A program made the position numbers and the translations under genes. A stretch of DNA of 36,540 bases from SZUA-521 sp041738285 (GTDB taxonomy: Bacteria > Pseudomonadota > Gammaproteobacteria > Pseudomonadales > Azotimanducaceae), in contig JBGSQB010000235.1 of the NCBI GenBank assembly GCA_041738285.1, positions 1 to 36,540 of the forward strand, written 5' to 3'. The notes under the pieces were generated by a model. That model was not told where the DNA came from. It searched no databases and saw only the letters and a list, made by a program, of their open reading frames with translations. Positions 1-8,629 of the stretch are shown piece by piece. Positions within the stretch are counted from its first letter, which is position 1. Each line of letters opens with the position of its first letter.

Positions 1-1122
1 GCCCGCGGCGATGTGCGCGATGCGGTCGCCGCGATCAAGGCCGGCGCCGCGCAGTACTTCGTCGAGCCAATCGACACCGACGAACTCATGGCGGCGATCG
101 AGGTCGAGATGGCGGCGCCGGGCCGCACGCGCGAGATCGTCTGGGACGACAGCATCGCCGGTGCCGCGATGATCGGCTCCAGCCCGCGCATGCAAGCCCT
201 GTACGAGCGCATCAAGATGATCGCGCCGGGCGACTCGTCGGTGCTCATTCAAGGCGAGTCAGGCACTGGCAAAGCGTTGGTGGCCCGTGCCATTCACCAG
301 GCGAGCCACCGTCGCCATGCGCCACTCATCACACTCAACTGCGCCGTGGTCCCGGAGGCGCTGATCGAAACCGAACTGTTCGGCCACGAAGGCCTGTCCG
401 ACCCCGACCGCAGGCGCCATCCTGGCCTCATCGAGGCTGCCCAATCCGGCACGCTGTTTCTGGACGAGATCGGCGAATTGCCGGCAGCCGCCCAGGCGCG
501 TCTGCTGCGCCTACTTCAGGCCGGAGAGTTTCGACCCCTGGGCGCAGCGCAAGCCCGACCCATCGATGTGCGGGTGCTGGCGGCAAGTCATCGCGATATT
601 GGTCGAATTACCGCCGAAGGCCACTTCCGCGAGGACCTGTACTACCAGCTCAACCTGATCACCTTGAATCTGCCGCCCCTGCGCGACCGGCCCGAGGACA
701 TCCCCGCGCTCGCCGACCATCTCTTGCATCGCATTTGCGCGCGGTTGTCGCGGCCCCAACCGGTCTTTTCCGCTGCCGCCCTTGCAGCAATGTCCGCCTA
801 CGACTGGCCCGGCAACGTACGGGAACTGAAGAACGTCATCGAGCGCGCCGTGATCCTGTCGACTGGAGACGAGCTGGACGCCGGTTTGCTTGCCATCACA
901 CCCCAGGGCCGTATTTCGGCGCCCCAGGTGATGGTGGAGCCCGAAGCGACCACGCTCGAGGATTACTTCGTTCGATTCGTCCAGGAAAATCAGGATGACC
1001 TCACCGAGACCGAGCTTGCCGCCAAGCTCGGCATCAGCCGCAAGAGCCTGTGGGAGCGCCGGCAACGCCTCAACATTCCGCGCCGCTCGACCGTCAAACG
1101 CGGTCCACGCCGGCAATCGTGA
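1..1122 (+). CDS. NtrC-family response regulator, 5'-truncated by window edge, lacks GAFTGA
   Basis: The reading frame is open from base 1, so the protein starts outside the window. Visible order: the end of a receiver domain (bases 1-80), a central AAA+ domain, and a Fis-type helix-turn-helix at the C-terminus (ELAAKLGISRKSLWERRQRL, about 1012-1070). Walker A is GESGTGKA (from 253) and Walker B is GTLFLDEIGEL (about 450-482). Two expected features are missing. The receiver Lys-Pro pair reads FVEPID, so the conserved Lys is Glu (codon 64-66). The sigma-54-contacting GAFTGA loop after ELFGHE is replaced by GLSDPDRRRHPG (about 391-426). In Pseudomonas the gene in this position, before pcnB, is cbrB. 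This one may be a positional relative that no longer works with sigma-54. DNA binding is well supported; its targets are unknown. Confidence 0.85.
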   Translation, partial: ARGDVRDAVAAIKAGAAQYFVEPIDTDELMAAIEVEMAAPGRTREIVWDDSIAGAAMIGSSPRMQALYERIKMIAPGDSSVLIQGESGTGKALVARAIHQASHRRHAPLITLNCAVVPEALIETELFGHEGLSDPDRRRHPGLIEAAQSGTLFLDEIGELPAAAQARLLRLLQAGEFRPLGAAQARPIDVRVLAASHRDIGRITAEGHFREDLYYQLNLITLNLPPLRDRPEDIPALADHLLHRICARLSRPQPVFSAAALAAMSAYDWPGNVRELKNVIERAVILSTGDELDAGLLAITPQGRISAPQVMVEPEATTLEDYFVRFVQENQDDLTETELAAKLGISRKSLWERRQRLNIPRRSTVKRGPRRQS

Positions 1123-1147
1123 CCCCGGCGCCTTGGCTTGCATGATC

Positions 1148-1156
1148 TGCTACCAT
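1148..1156 (+). promoter_or_regulatory. Possible extended -10 promoter for pcnB
   Basis: TGC followed by TACCAT (TGn-TAnnnT) lies 26 bases after the regulator stop and 54 bases before the chosen pcnB ATG. No good -35 is visible at normal spacing, so this rests on the extended -10 alone. Confidence 0.3.
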
Positions 1157-1209
1157 CCCGATATCCATCGCAACTTCCACATCCTGGCGTCTGGGGGACC
1201 CGAATTGTC

Positions 1210-2553
1210 ATGACGTCTTCGGACGGTCTCCACGCATCCGCAGAGGCTGCTCGCCCCGATCAACTTCAGAGCGCTCGCACCGACCAGCACGGCATTGCCC
1301 TGGGGCTGGTGGACGATGCAGCACTGTCCGTCGTTCGCGGTCTCCGTGATGAAGGTTACGACGCCTACCTGGTGGGTGGCTGCGTGCGCGACATGTTGCT
1401 CGGCATCAAGCCCAAGGACTTCGACGTCGCAACCAACGCAACTCCCGAAGACGTGCAGCGTGTATTCCGGCGCTCACGCCTGGTGGGTCGACGCTTCCGC
1501 ATCGCGCATGTGCGCTTCGGGCGCGAGGTCATCGAGGTATCGACCTTCCGCCGCCAGATCGACGAGGACGATGTCGTCGAATCCCACAGCCGCCGGGATC
1601 TGCGCGACAAGGACTCGGCGCGCAATGCCGACGGCCTGATCCTGCGCGACAACGTCTGGGGAACCATCGAGGAAGATGCATTCCGCCGCGATTTCACCAT
1701 CAACGCGCTGTACTACGACCCGATCGACGACGAACTGCTCGATTTCGTCGGCGGCCTCGACGACTTGCGCAATCGCCAACTGCGGTTAATCGGGGAAGCC
1801 AACATCCGCCTGCGCGAAGACCCTGTGCGTATCCTGCGCGCCGTCCGCTTCGCCGCGAAGCTCGGCTTTGCGCTCGATGAAGATACCGATGCGACGATTC
1901 CGGGCGCGGCCTACCTGATCAGCGCGGTGGCCCCCGCACGCCTGTTCGATGAGATCTGCAAGCTGTTCCTACTCGGGCATGCCGCCGAGAGTTGGGAACT
2001 CATGCGCGAATACGGCATCGCCGACATCCTGTTTCCGGACCACGACGCGAGTCAGCACAACCTCGATTTCATCGCCAGCGCAATGCGCGGCACTGACGTC
2101 CGTGTCGCCGAGGACAAACCGGTCACGCCGGGGTTCCTCATCGCCGTGCTGCTGTGGGATTCCTACCACGAGCGGCTCGCACGCCTGGCCGACGAAATGC
2201 CACTGGTGGACGCCCGCGAAGCGGCCAGTCACGAGGTGCTGCGTGATCAGAACGAGATCGCAGCGGTGCCGCGCAGGTTCGCGCAGTTCATCCGCGAAAC
2301 GTGGCTGCTGCAGCCGCGCCTGGAATCGCGCCAGATGAAGGGCATCGACAAATTGGTCGCTCATCCCCGCTTTCGCGCCGCCTATGACTTCCTGCTGCTG
2401 CGGGCCGGGATCGGCGAGGTCGAGCAAGAGCTGGCGGACTGGTGGACAGAGTTTCAGACGGCAGACGAGGATAAGCGCGGTGAGTTGCGCGCCGGAACGA
2501 CCGGCGAAGTTGGCAAACGCAGACGGCGCCGGCGGCGACGTCGCACCCCTTGA
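1210..2553 (+). CDS. pcnB: Poly(A) polymerase I
   Basis: Adds 3' poly(A) tails that mark RNA for exonucleolytic decay. The nucleotidyltransferase head has GGCVRDMLLG near residue 56 and the metal-binding pair DFD at 70-72. LVGRRFRIAHVRFG follows, the arrangement typical of bacterial poly(A) polymerase rather than CCA-adding enzyme. The frame is open from a TTG at 1138, but the ATG at 1210 is preferred: it follows GGGGGA at suitable distance and gives 447 residues, close to the family norm. The C-terminus ends in Lys plus nine consecutive Arg, written with five different codons, which looks like a selected RNA-binding tail. It follows the NtrC-like gene, as in the Pseudomonas cbrB-pcnB order. 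Confidence 0.93.
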   Translation: MTSSDGLHASAEAARPDQLQSARTDQHGIALGLVDDAALSVVRGLRDEGYDAYLVGGCVRDMLLGIKPKDFDVATNATPEDVQRVFRRSRLVGRRFRIAHVRFGREVIEVSTFRRQIDEDDVVESHSRRDLRDKDSARNADGLILRDNVWGTIEEDAFRRDFTINALYYDPIDDELLDFVGGLDDLRNRQLRLIGEANIRLREDPVRILRAVRFAAKLGFALDEDTDATIPGAAYLISAVAPARLFDEICKLFLLGHAAESWELMREYGIADILFPDHDASQHNLDFIASAMRGTDVRVAEDKPVTPGFLIAVLLWDSYHERLARLADEMPLVDAREAASHEVLRDQNEIAAVPRRFAQFIRETWLLQPRLESRQMKGIDKLVAHPRFRAAYDFLLLRAGIGEVEQELADWWTEFQTADEDKRGELRAGTTGEVGKRRRRRRRRRTP

Positions 2554-2608
2554 AGGTGCGCGCACGGTTCTCCATGATGCCAGCGCCGCTCCATCGAACA
2601 CCTCACTC

Positions 2609-3283
2609 ATGAGCGCGCCCGCTGCACGCCTCACCGACCTCGAGATCCCGCGCTATGTGGTCGTGGAAGGACCGATTGGGGTCGGCAAGACCACACTTGC
2701 GAAGCGCCTGGCCGACACCTTCGGGCATCCGCTCTTGCTCGAGCCGGGTGCGGACAATCCGTTTCTCGACACCTTCTACCGCGAAGGCGGGCGCAACGCG
2801 CTTCAGACCCAGTTGTTCTTCCTGTTGCACCGGATGCGCCAACTGACCGACCTCGGCGAATCGGATCTCTTCTCACCAACGGTGGTCGCCGACTTTCTGC
2901 TGCAGAAGGATCGGCTATTCGCCGAACTGACGCTCGATGCCGATGAGTTTGCCCTCTACCAGCAGATCCACGACAAACTCGCCATCAGCACGCCGACGCC
3001 GGATCTCGTCGTCTACCTGCAGGCACCGACTCGAGTACTGACCGAGCGCATCCGCCGCCGTGGTGTGCCGGCGGAACAGCGCATCGATCAGGAGTACCTG
3101 AACCGGCTGATCGACGCCTACGCGCGTTTTTTCCATTTCTACGACGACGCGCCGCTGTTGATCGTCAACGCGGCGGAGATCGACTTCGCATCAAACGATG
3201 CGCACTACGTTGGACTGGTCGAGCGGATAGCGCATATGACCGGGACGCGTCAGTTCTTCAATCCTCACCCGACGCTACTTTGA
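2609..3283 (+). CDS. Deoxynucleoside kinase (dGK/dAK family)
   Basis: Predicted to phosphorylate deoxyadenosine or deoxyguanosine for nucleotide salvage. The protein (224 aa) opens with a P-loop, GPIGVGKT at residues 21-28. Further on come FFLLHRMRQL and a C-terminal ERIRRRGVPAEQRID stretch that resembles the lid region of the dNK superfamily. The start is the ATG at 2609; the frame is open much further upstream but only by overlapping pcnB. It lies 55 bases after pcnB, where many relatives carry folK, and its stop at 3281-3283 is part of a 16-bp tandem duplication leading into panB. Substrate preference cannot be read from sequence. Confidence 0.85.
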   Translation: MSAPAARLTDLEIPRYVVVEGPIGVGKTTLAKRLADTFGHPLLLEPGADNPFLDTFYREGGRNALQTQLFFLLHRMRQLTDLGESDLFSPTVVADFLLQKDRLFAELTLDADEFALYQQIHDKLAISTPTPDLVVYLQAPTRVLTERIRRRGVPAEQRIDQEYLNRLIDAYARFFHFYDDAPLLIVNAAEIDFASNDAHYVGLVERIAHMTGTRQFFNPHPTLL

Positions 3284-3312
3284 TATGAGCAGCCAGTGAT
3301 ATGAGCAGCCAG
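3281..3312 (+). repeat. 16-bp perfect tandem duplication at the kinase/panB junction
   Basis: TGATATGAGCAGCCAG occurs at 3281-3296 and again at 3297-3312. The first copy carries the kinase stop codon and an ATG (3285) that opens a four-codon ORF, MSSQ-stop, ending at 3299. The second copy supplies the functional panB start at 3301, which also reads MSSQ. Confidence 0.95.
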
Positions 3313-4122
3313 TCGAAGACTCAGAACGTATCGCTCAACACGCTGCAGCGCCACAAGGATCGCGGCGAGAAGTTCGCCGCACTGACCGCCTATGACGCGC
3401 TGTTCGCGGAACTCATCAGTACCTCTGGTGTTGAGGTCATTCTGGTCGGCGACTCACTTGGCATGGTGCTTCAAGGTCACGACAGTACGCTACCGGTGAC
3501 GATGGATGACATGGTGTATCACATGAACTGCGTGCGTCGCGGCAATCGCGGCGCACTGATCATGGCTGACCTGCCATTCATGAGTTACGCCGAGGAACAG
3601 CAGTCGTTGTACAGCGCCGCCGCATTGATGCGTGCGGGCGCGCATGTCGTGAAACTCGAAGGCGGCGCGTGGCTCGCCGAGTCGACCCGCAAACTCACCG
3701 AGCGCGGCATCCCCGTTTGTGCCCACATGGGACTCACGCCGCAGTCGATCAATCGCATCGGCGGCTATCGTGTTCAGGGTCGCGACCCGGAACAGGCACA
3801 CACGATGGTCGAAGAAGCCCTGTTGTTGCAGCAAGCCGGCGCCTCGCTGCTGTTGCTCGAATGCGTACCCATCAGCCTCGCCGACGAAATCACGAACGCG
3901 CTCCAGATTCCCGTCATCGGCATTGGCGCGGGCCCCTCCACCGATGGCCAGATCATGGTGATGCACGACATGCTGGGAATCACGCCACCGAGCATCAAGG
4001 TGCCCAAGTTCGTGAAGAACTTCATGCCGGAGAGCGAAGGCGGTATTCGTGGCGCGTTCGTCGCCTATGCGAACGCGGTTCGCAACAAGGTGTTCCCGTC
4101 CTTGGAACACAGCTTCGTTTGA
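3301..4122 (+). CDS. panB: 3-methyl-2-oxobutanoate hydroxymethyltransferase
   Basis: First committed step of pantothenate synthesis: transfers hydroxymethyl from methylene-tetrahydrofolate to 2-oxoisovalerate, giving ketopantoate. The protein is 273 aa, normal for a (beta/alpha)8 PanB. Mg-binding acids expected from the E. coli enzyme are visible as D51 (VGDSLGM) and D90 (MADLPFMSY). E120 (KLEGG) and E187 (LLECVP) fit the remaining active-site acids. The start lies in the second copy of the 16-bp duplication. The stop overlaps the TTG start of panC, so the two are probably translationally coupled. Confidence 0.96.
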   Translation: MSSQSKTQNVSLNTLQRHKDRGEKFAALTAYDALFAELISTSGVEVILVGDSLGMVLQGHDSTLPVTMDDMVYHMNCVRRGNRGALIMADLPFMSYAEEQQSLYSAAALMRAGAHVVKLEGGAWLAESTRKLTERGIPVCAHMGLTPQSINRIGGYRVQGRDPEQAHTMVEEALLLQQAGASLLLLECVPISLADEITNALQIPVIGIGAGPSTDGQIMVMHDMLGITPPSIKVPKFVKNFMPESEGGIRGAFVAYANAVRNKVFPSLEHSFV

Positions 4123-4970
4123 ACACCGTGATCTGCAGAACGATCGCGCAGGTGCGCGATGAGCTGTCCGCGCTCAGATCGCGCGGCAGCGTCGGACTCG
4201 TACCGACAATGGGCAACCTGCATGATGGACATGCTCAACTGATCGCTCGTAGCTGCGAAGACAATGCCGTCACGATCGTCAGTGTATTCGTCAATCCGCT
4301 GCAATTCGGACCGAACGAAGACTTCGCAAGTTATCCGCGCACGCTCGACGCAGACCTCGCCCTCATGCGCGCCCACGAGGTCGATCTGGTGTTCGCACCA
4401 ACCGATGAAGAGATGTATCCGTTGGGAAGGGAAGGTTCCACCCGCGTGTGCGTGCCGGAGATCTCGAGTGTGCTGTGCGGCGCCCATCGACCGGGACACT
4501 TCGATGGCGTCACCACCGTCGTACTCAAGCTGCTCAATGTCGCTGCGCCGACGCGGGCGTATTTCGGCGAGAAGGACTACCAGCAGCTCACGTTGATTCG
4601 CAAGATGGTGAGCGATCTCGACGTGGCGGTCGAGATCGTCGGCGTGCCAACAGTTCGCGCTGCCGATGGGTTGGCGCTGTCGAGCCGCAATCAGTACCTG
4701 TCGGAGACGCAGCGCCGCACCGCACCGATACTCGCGAAGACACTGCGCGCGCTCACGCAACAGCTCGCCGCCGGCAATCGCGACTTTCCGCGGCTGATTC
4801 GCGAGGCCCAATCGAGTCTCGACGCGGCCGGTTTCCACACCGACTACGTCGCGATCCACCATCCGCTGACGCTGGCCCCGTCAACCATGAACGATCGGAC
4901 GTTCGTCGTGCTCGCGGCAGCACGTCTCGGTACAGCACGGCTGATCGACAATATGCAGGTATCTACATGA
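4119..4970 (+). CDS. panC: Pantothenate synthetase (TTG start)
   Basis: ATP-dependent ligation of pantoate and beta-alanine. The protein is 283 aa. The class I synthetase-like signature PTMGNLHDGH is at residues 29-38, and LSSRNQYLS lies in the middle. The TTG at 4119 overlaps the panB stop (TTGA) and gives an N-terminus MNTV, as I recall from Pseudomonas PanC; a GTG at 4128 is the alternative. The last four bases form ATGA with the pgi start. No panD for beta-alanine supply is present nearby. Confidence 0.94.
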   Translation: MNTVICRTIAQVRDELSALRSRGSVGLVPTMGNLHDGHAQLIARSCEDNAVTIVSVFVNPLQFGPNEDFASYPRTLDADLALMRAHEVDLVFAPTDEEMYPLGREGSTRVCVPEISSVLCGAHRPGHFDGVTTVVLKLLNVAAPTRAYFGEKDYQQLTLIRKMVSDLDVAVEIVGVPTVRAADGLALSSRNQYLSETQRRTAPILAKTLRALTQQLAAGNRDFPRLIREAQSSLDAAGFHTDYVAIHHPLTLAPSTMNDRTFVVLAAARLGTARLIDNMQVST

Positions 4971-6538
4971 GCATCGTCTCCAGCAGTCTTGCGGTCTGGC
5001 AACAGCTCGGTGACCACGCGCGCCGCGTCGTCGCATCGCCGCTCAGCGCGCTATGCGACGAACCGAAGCGCTTCGAGCGAATGTGTCATCGCGCTGCCGG
5101 AGTCACCCTCGACCTGTCCAAACAGCGTATCGACGCATCAGGCTTCGAGATGCTGCTGGAACTCGCTCGTATCGCCGACCTTCCTGCCTCGATGACCGCG
5201 TTGATGCGCGGTGACGCGGTGAACACGACCGAAGGGCGCGCGGCGTTGCACACCGCACTGCGCGCGCTGGACGGTGACGCGCGGGTGACGGACACGGTCA
5301 TTCCGGAACGTACGCGGATGCTCGAGATCGCCGAGAACATTCGCAGCGGCGCATGGCGTGGATACACTGGTAAGGCAATCGAAGATGTCGTCCACATCGG
5401 CATCGGCGGATCGCACCTTGGACCCGAACTCGCAACCCAAGCATTGCCGGCCCGCTGGCCCGCGCCACGGGTTCACTTCCTCGCCAATGTCGATGGTGCG
5501 CAGGCGGATTCGATCCTCGCGCGCGTCAATCCCGAGTCGACGCTGTTCATCATCGCATCGAAGTCGTTCGGCACGATCGAAAGCCGGGTCAACGCCCAAA
5601 CCGCGCGTACCTGGTTCATCGAGCGCACCGGCGCGCTCGATGCCTTTCGCCGCCACGCCGTTGCCATTACGAGCAACCCATCCGCGGCTGCAGAGTTCGG
5701 CATCGATGCAGCGCACACGCTGTCGATGTGGGATTGGGTGGGCGGCCGTTACTCGATCTGGTCGTCAGTCGGCTTACCCATCGCGATCCATATCGGCGCC
5801 GATGGCTTTCGCGAACTGCTCAGTGGTGCACGCGCCATGGATCAGCACGCGTTGTCAGCGCCGATTGCGCGCAACCTGCCGATCCTGCTCGCTGTCACGG
5901 GCATCTGGAACTACAACTTCCTGGGCGCGCAATCCCACGCAGTGCTGCCCTACATACACGCGCTGCGTCGCCTGCCGGACTATCTGCAACAACTCGAAAT
6001 GGAGAGTAACGGTAAATCGGTGCGCAGCGATGGCAGCCGCGTCGATGTGCAGACAGTGCCGGTACTGTGGGGTGGCGAAGGTACGAATGGACAACACGCG
6101 TTTCACCAGTTTCTGCACCAGGGCACGCGTGCGTTCAGCGTGGACTTCATCGCCGCCATAGACGCGCAGCACACACTGGACGAACATCACGCCTGGCTGA
6201 CTGCCAACTGTCTCGCGCAGTCCGAAGCACTGCTGCAAGGACGCAACCCACCCGCATCGGACGCGCTTGCCAGCCACCGGGCGATGACGGGCAGTCGCGG
6301 ATCGACCACAATCCTGCTCGATCGGCTGACACCTGCGGCATTCGGCGCGTTGATCGCGCTCTACGAACACAAGGTGTACTGCCAAGGTATGATCTGGGGC
6401 ATCAATCCCTTCGACCAGTGGGGGGTGGAACTCGGCAAGACGATTGGAGAGACCCTGTATCGGGCGATCGAAGGCGGTCCAGTGAACACACTGTCGGCGC
6501 CGACCCGCCATCTGCTCGAGACGTTCAAACGACGATAA
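4967..6538 (+). CDS. pgi: Glucose-6-phosphate isomerase
   Basis: Interconverts glucose 6-phosphate and fructose 6-phosphate. The protein (523 aa) is slightly shorter than E. coli Pgi. Family signatures are clear: DWVGGRYSIWSSVGLP, LEMESNGK with catalytic Glu346, GTNGQHAFHQFLHQG with His377, and QWGVELGK with Lys491. The phosphate-binding segment is SKSFGTIES where most relatives have SKTFTT; the second Thr is retained, so activity is expected. The ATG overlaps the panC stop by ATGA. The frame is open far upstream inside panC, but those starts are not plausible. acs follows after ten bases. Confidence 0.96.
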   Translation: MSIVSSSLAVWQQLGDHARRVVASPLSALCDEPKRFERMCHRAAGVTLDLSKQRIDASGFEMLLELARIADLPASMTALMRGDAVNTTEGRAALHTALRALDGDARVTDTVIPERTRMLEIAENIRSGAWRGYTGKAIEDVVHIGIGGSHLGPELATQALPARWPAPRVHFLANVDGAQADSILARVNPESTLFIIASKSFGTIESRVNAQTARTWFIERTGALDAFRRHAVAITSNPSAAAEFGIDAAHTLSMWDWVGGRYSIWSSVGLPIAIHIGADGFRELLSGARAMDQHALSAPIARNLPILLAVTGIWNYNFLGAQSHAVLPYIHALRRLPDYLQQLEMESNGKSVRSDGSRVDVQTVPVLWGGEGTNGQHAFHQFLHQGTRAFSVDFIAAIDAQHTLDEHHAWLTANCLAQSEALLQGRNPPASDALASHRAMTGSRGSTTILLDRLTPAAFGALIALYEHKVYCQGMIWGINPFDQWGVELGKTIGETLYRAIEGGPVNTLSAPTRHLLETFKRR

Positions 6539-6548
6539 GACGGTACCT

Positions 6549-8486
<1,938 letters not shown>

Positions 8487-8499
8487 CAGACGATGCCGT

Positions 8500-8596
8500 G
8501 GGGAAATAGGGGACAGTTGACCTATTTCGACCTGCTGCGGTTCAAGCCTGGCGCTGGGGCGGGGGGAAATAGGTCAACTGACCCCTATTTTCCCCC
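8500..8596. repeat. REPIN-like inverted repeat, element 1 (acs/pnp)
   Basis: The left arm at 8500-8528 and the reverse complement of the right arm at 8566-8596 match over about 29 bases with one substitution and small indels. Both share GGGGACAGTTGACCTATTT or GGGGTCAGTTGACCTATTT. Each arm also folds alone, with AAATAGG pairing with CCTATTT around GGACAGTTGA. It sits between convergent genes and could act as a bidirectional terminator or mRNA-stabilising hairpin. Three other loci share the core (23785, 29490, 34319). Confidence 0.85.
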
Positions 8597-8600
8597 ATAT

Positions 8601-8623
8601 TCGCGAGCAAGCTCGCTCCCACA
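8601..8623. repeat. Pseudomonas-like REP hairpin
   Basis: On the minus strand this reads as the familiar pseudomonad-type REP (TGTGGGAGCGAGCTTGCTCG). Perfect 6-bp arms GCGAGC (8603-8608) and GCTCGC (8611-8616) surround AA. It lies just after the pnp stop codon and is unrelated in sequence to element 1 beside it. Confidence 0.7.
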
Positions 8624-8629
8624 ACTGAC

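Noticed and set aside
1210..2553. CCA-adding enzyme instead of poly(A) polymerase
   Set aside because: The LVGRRFRIAHV segment, basic tail and cbrB-like/pcnB/pan context all fit PcnB.
8500..8616. CRISPR-like repeat array
   Set aside because: The repeats are inverted, only two arms, with no regularly sized spacers and no cas genes.
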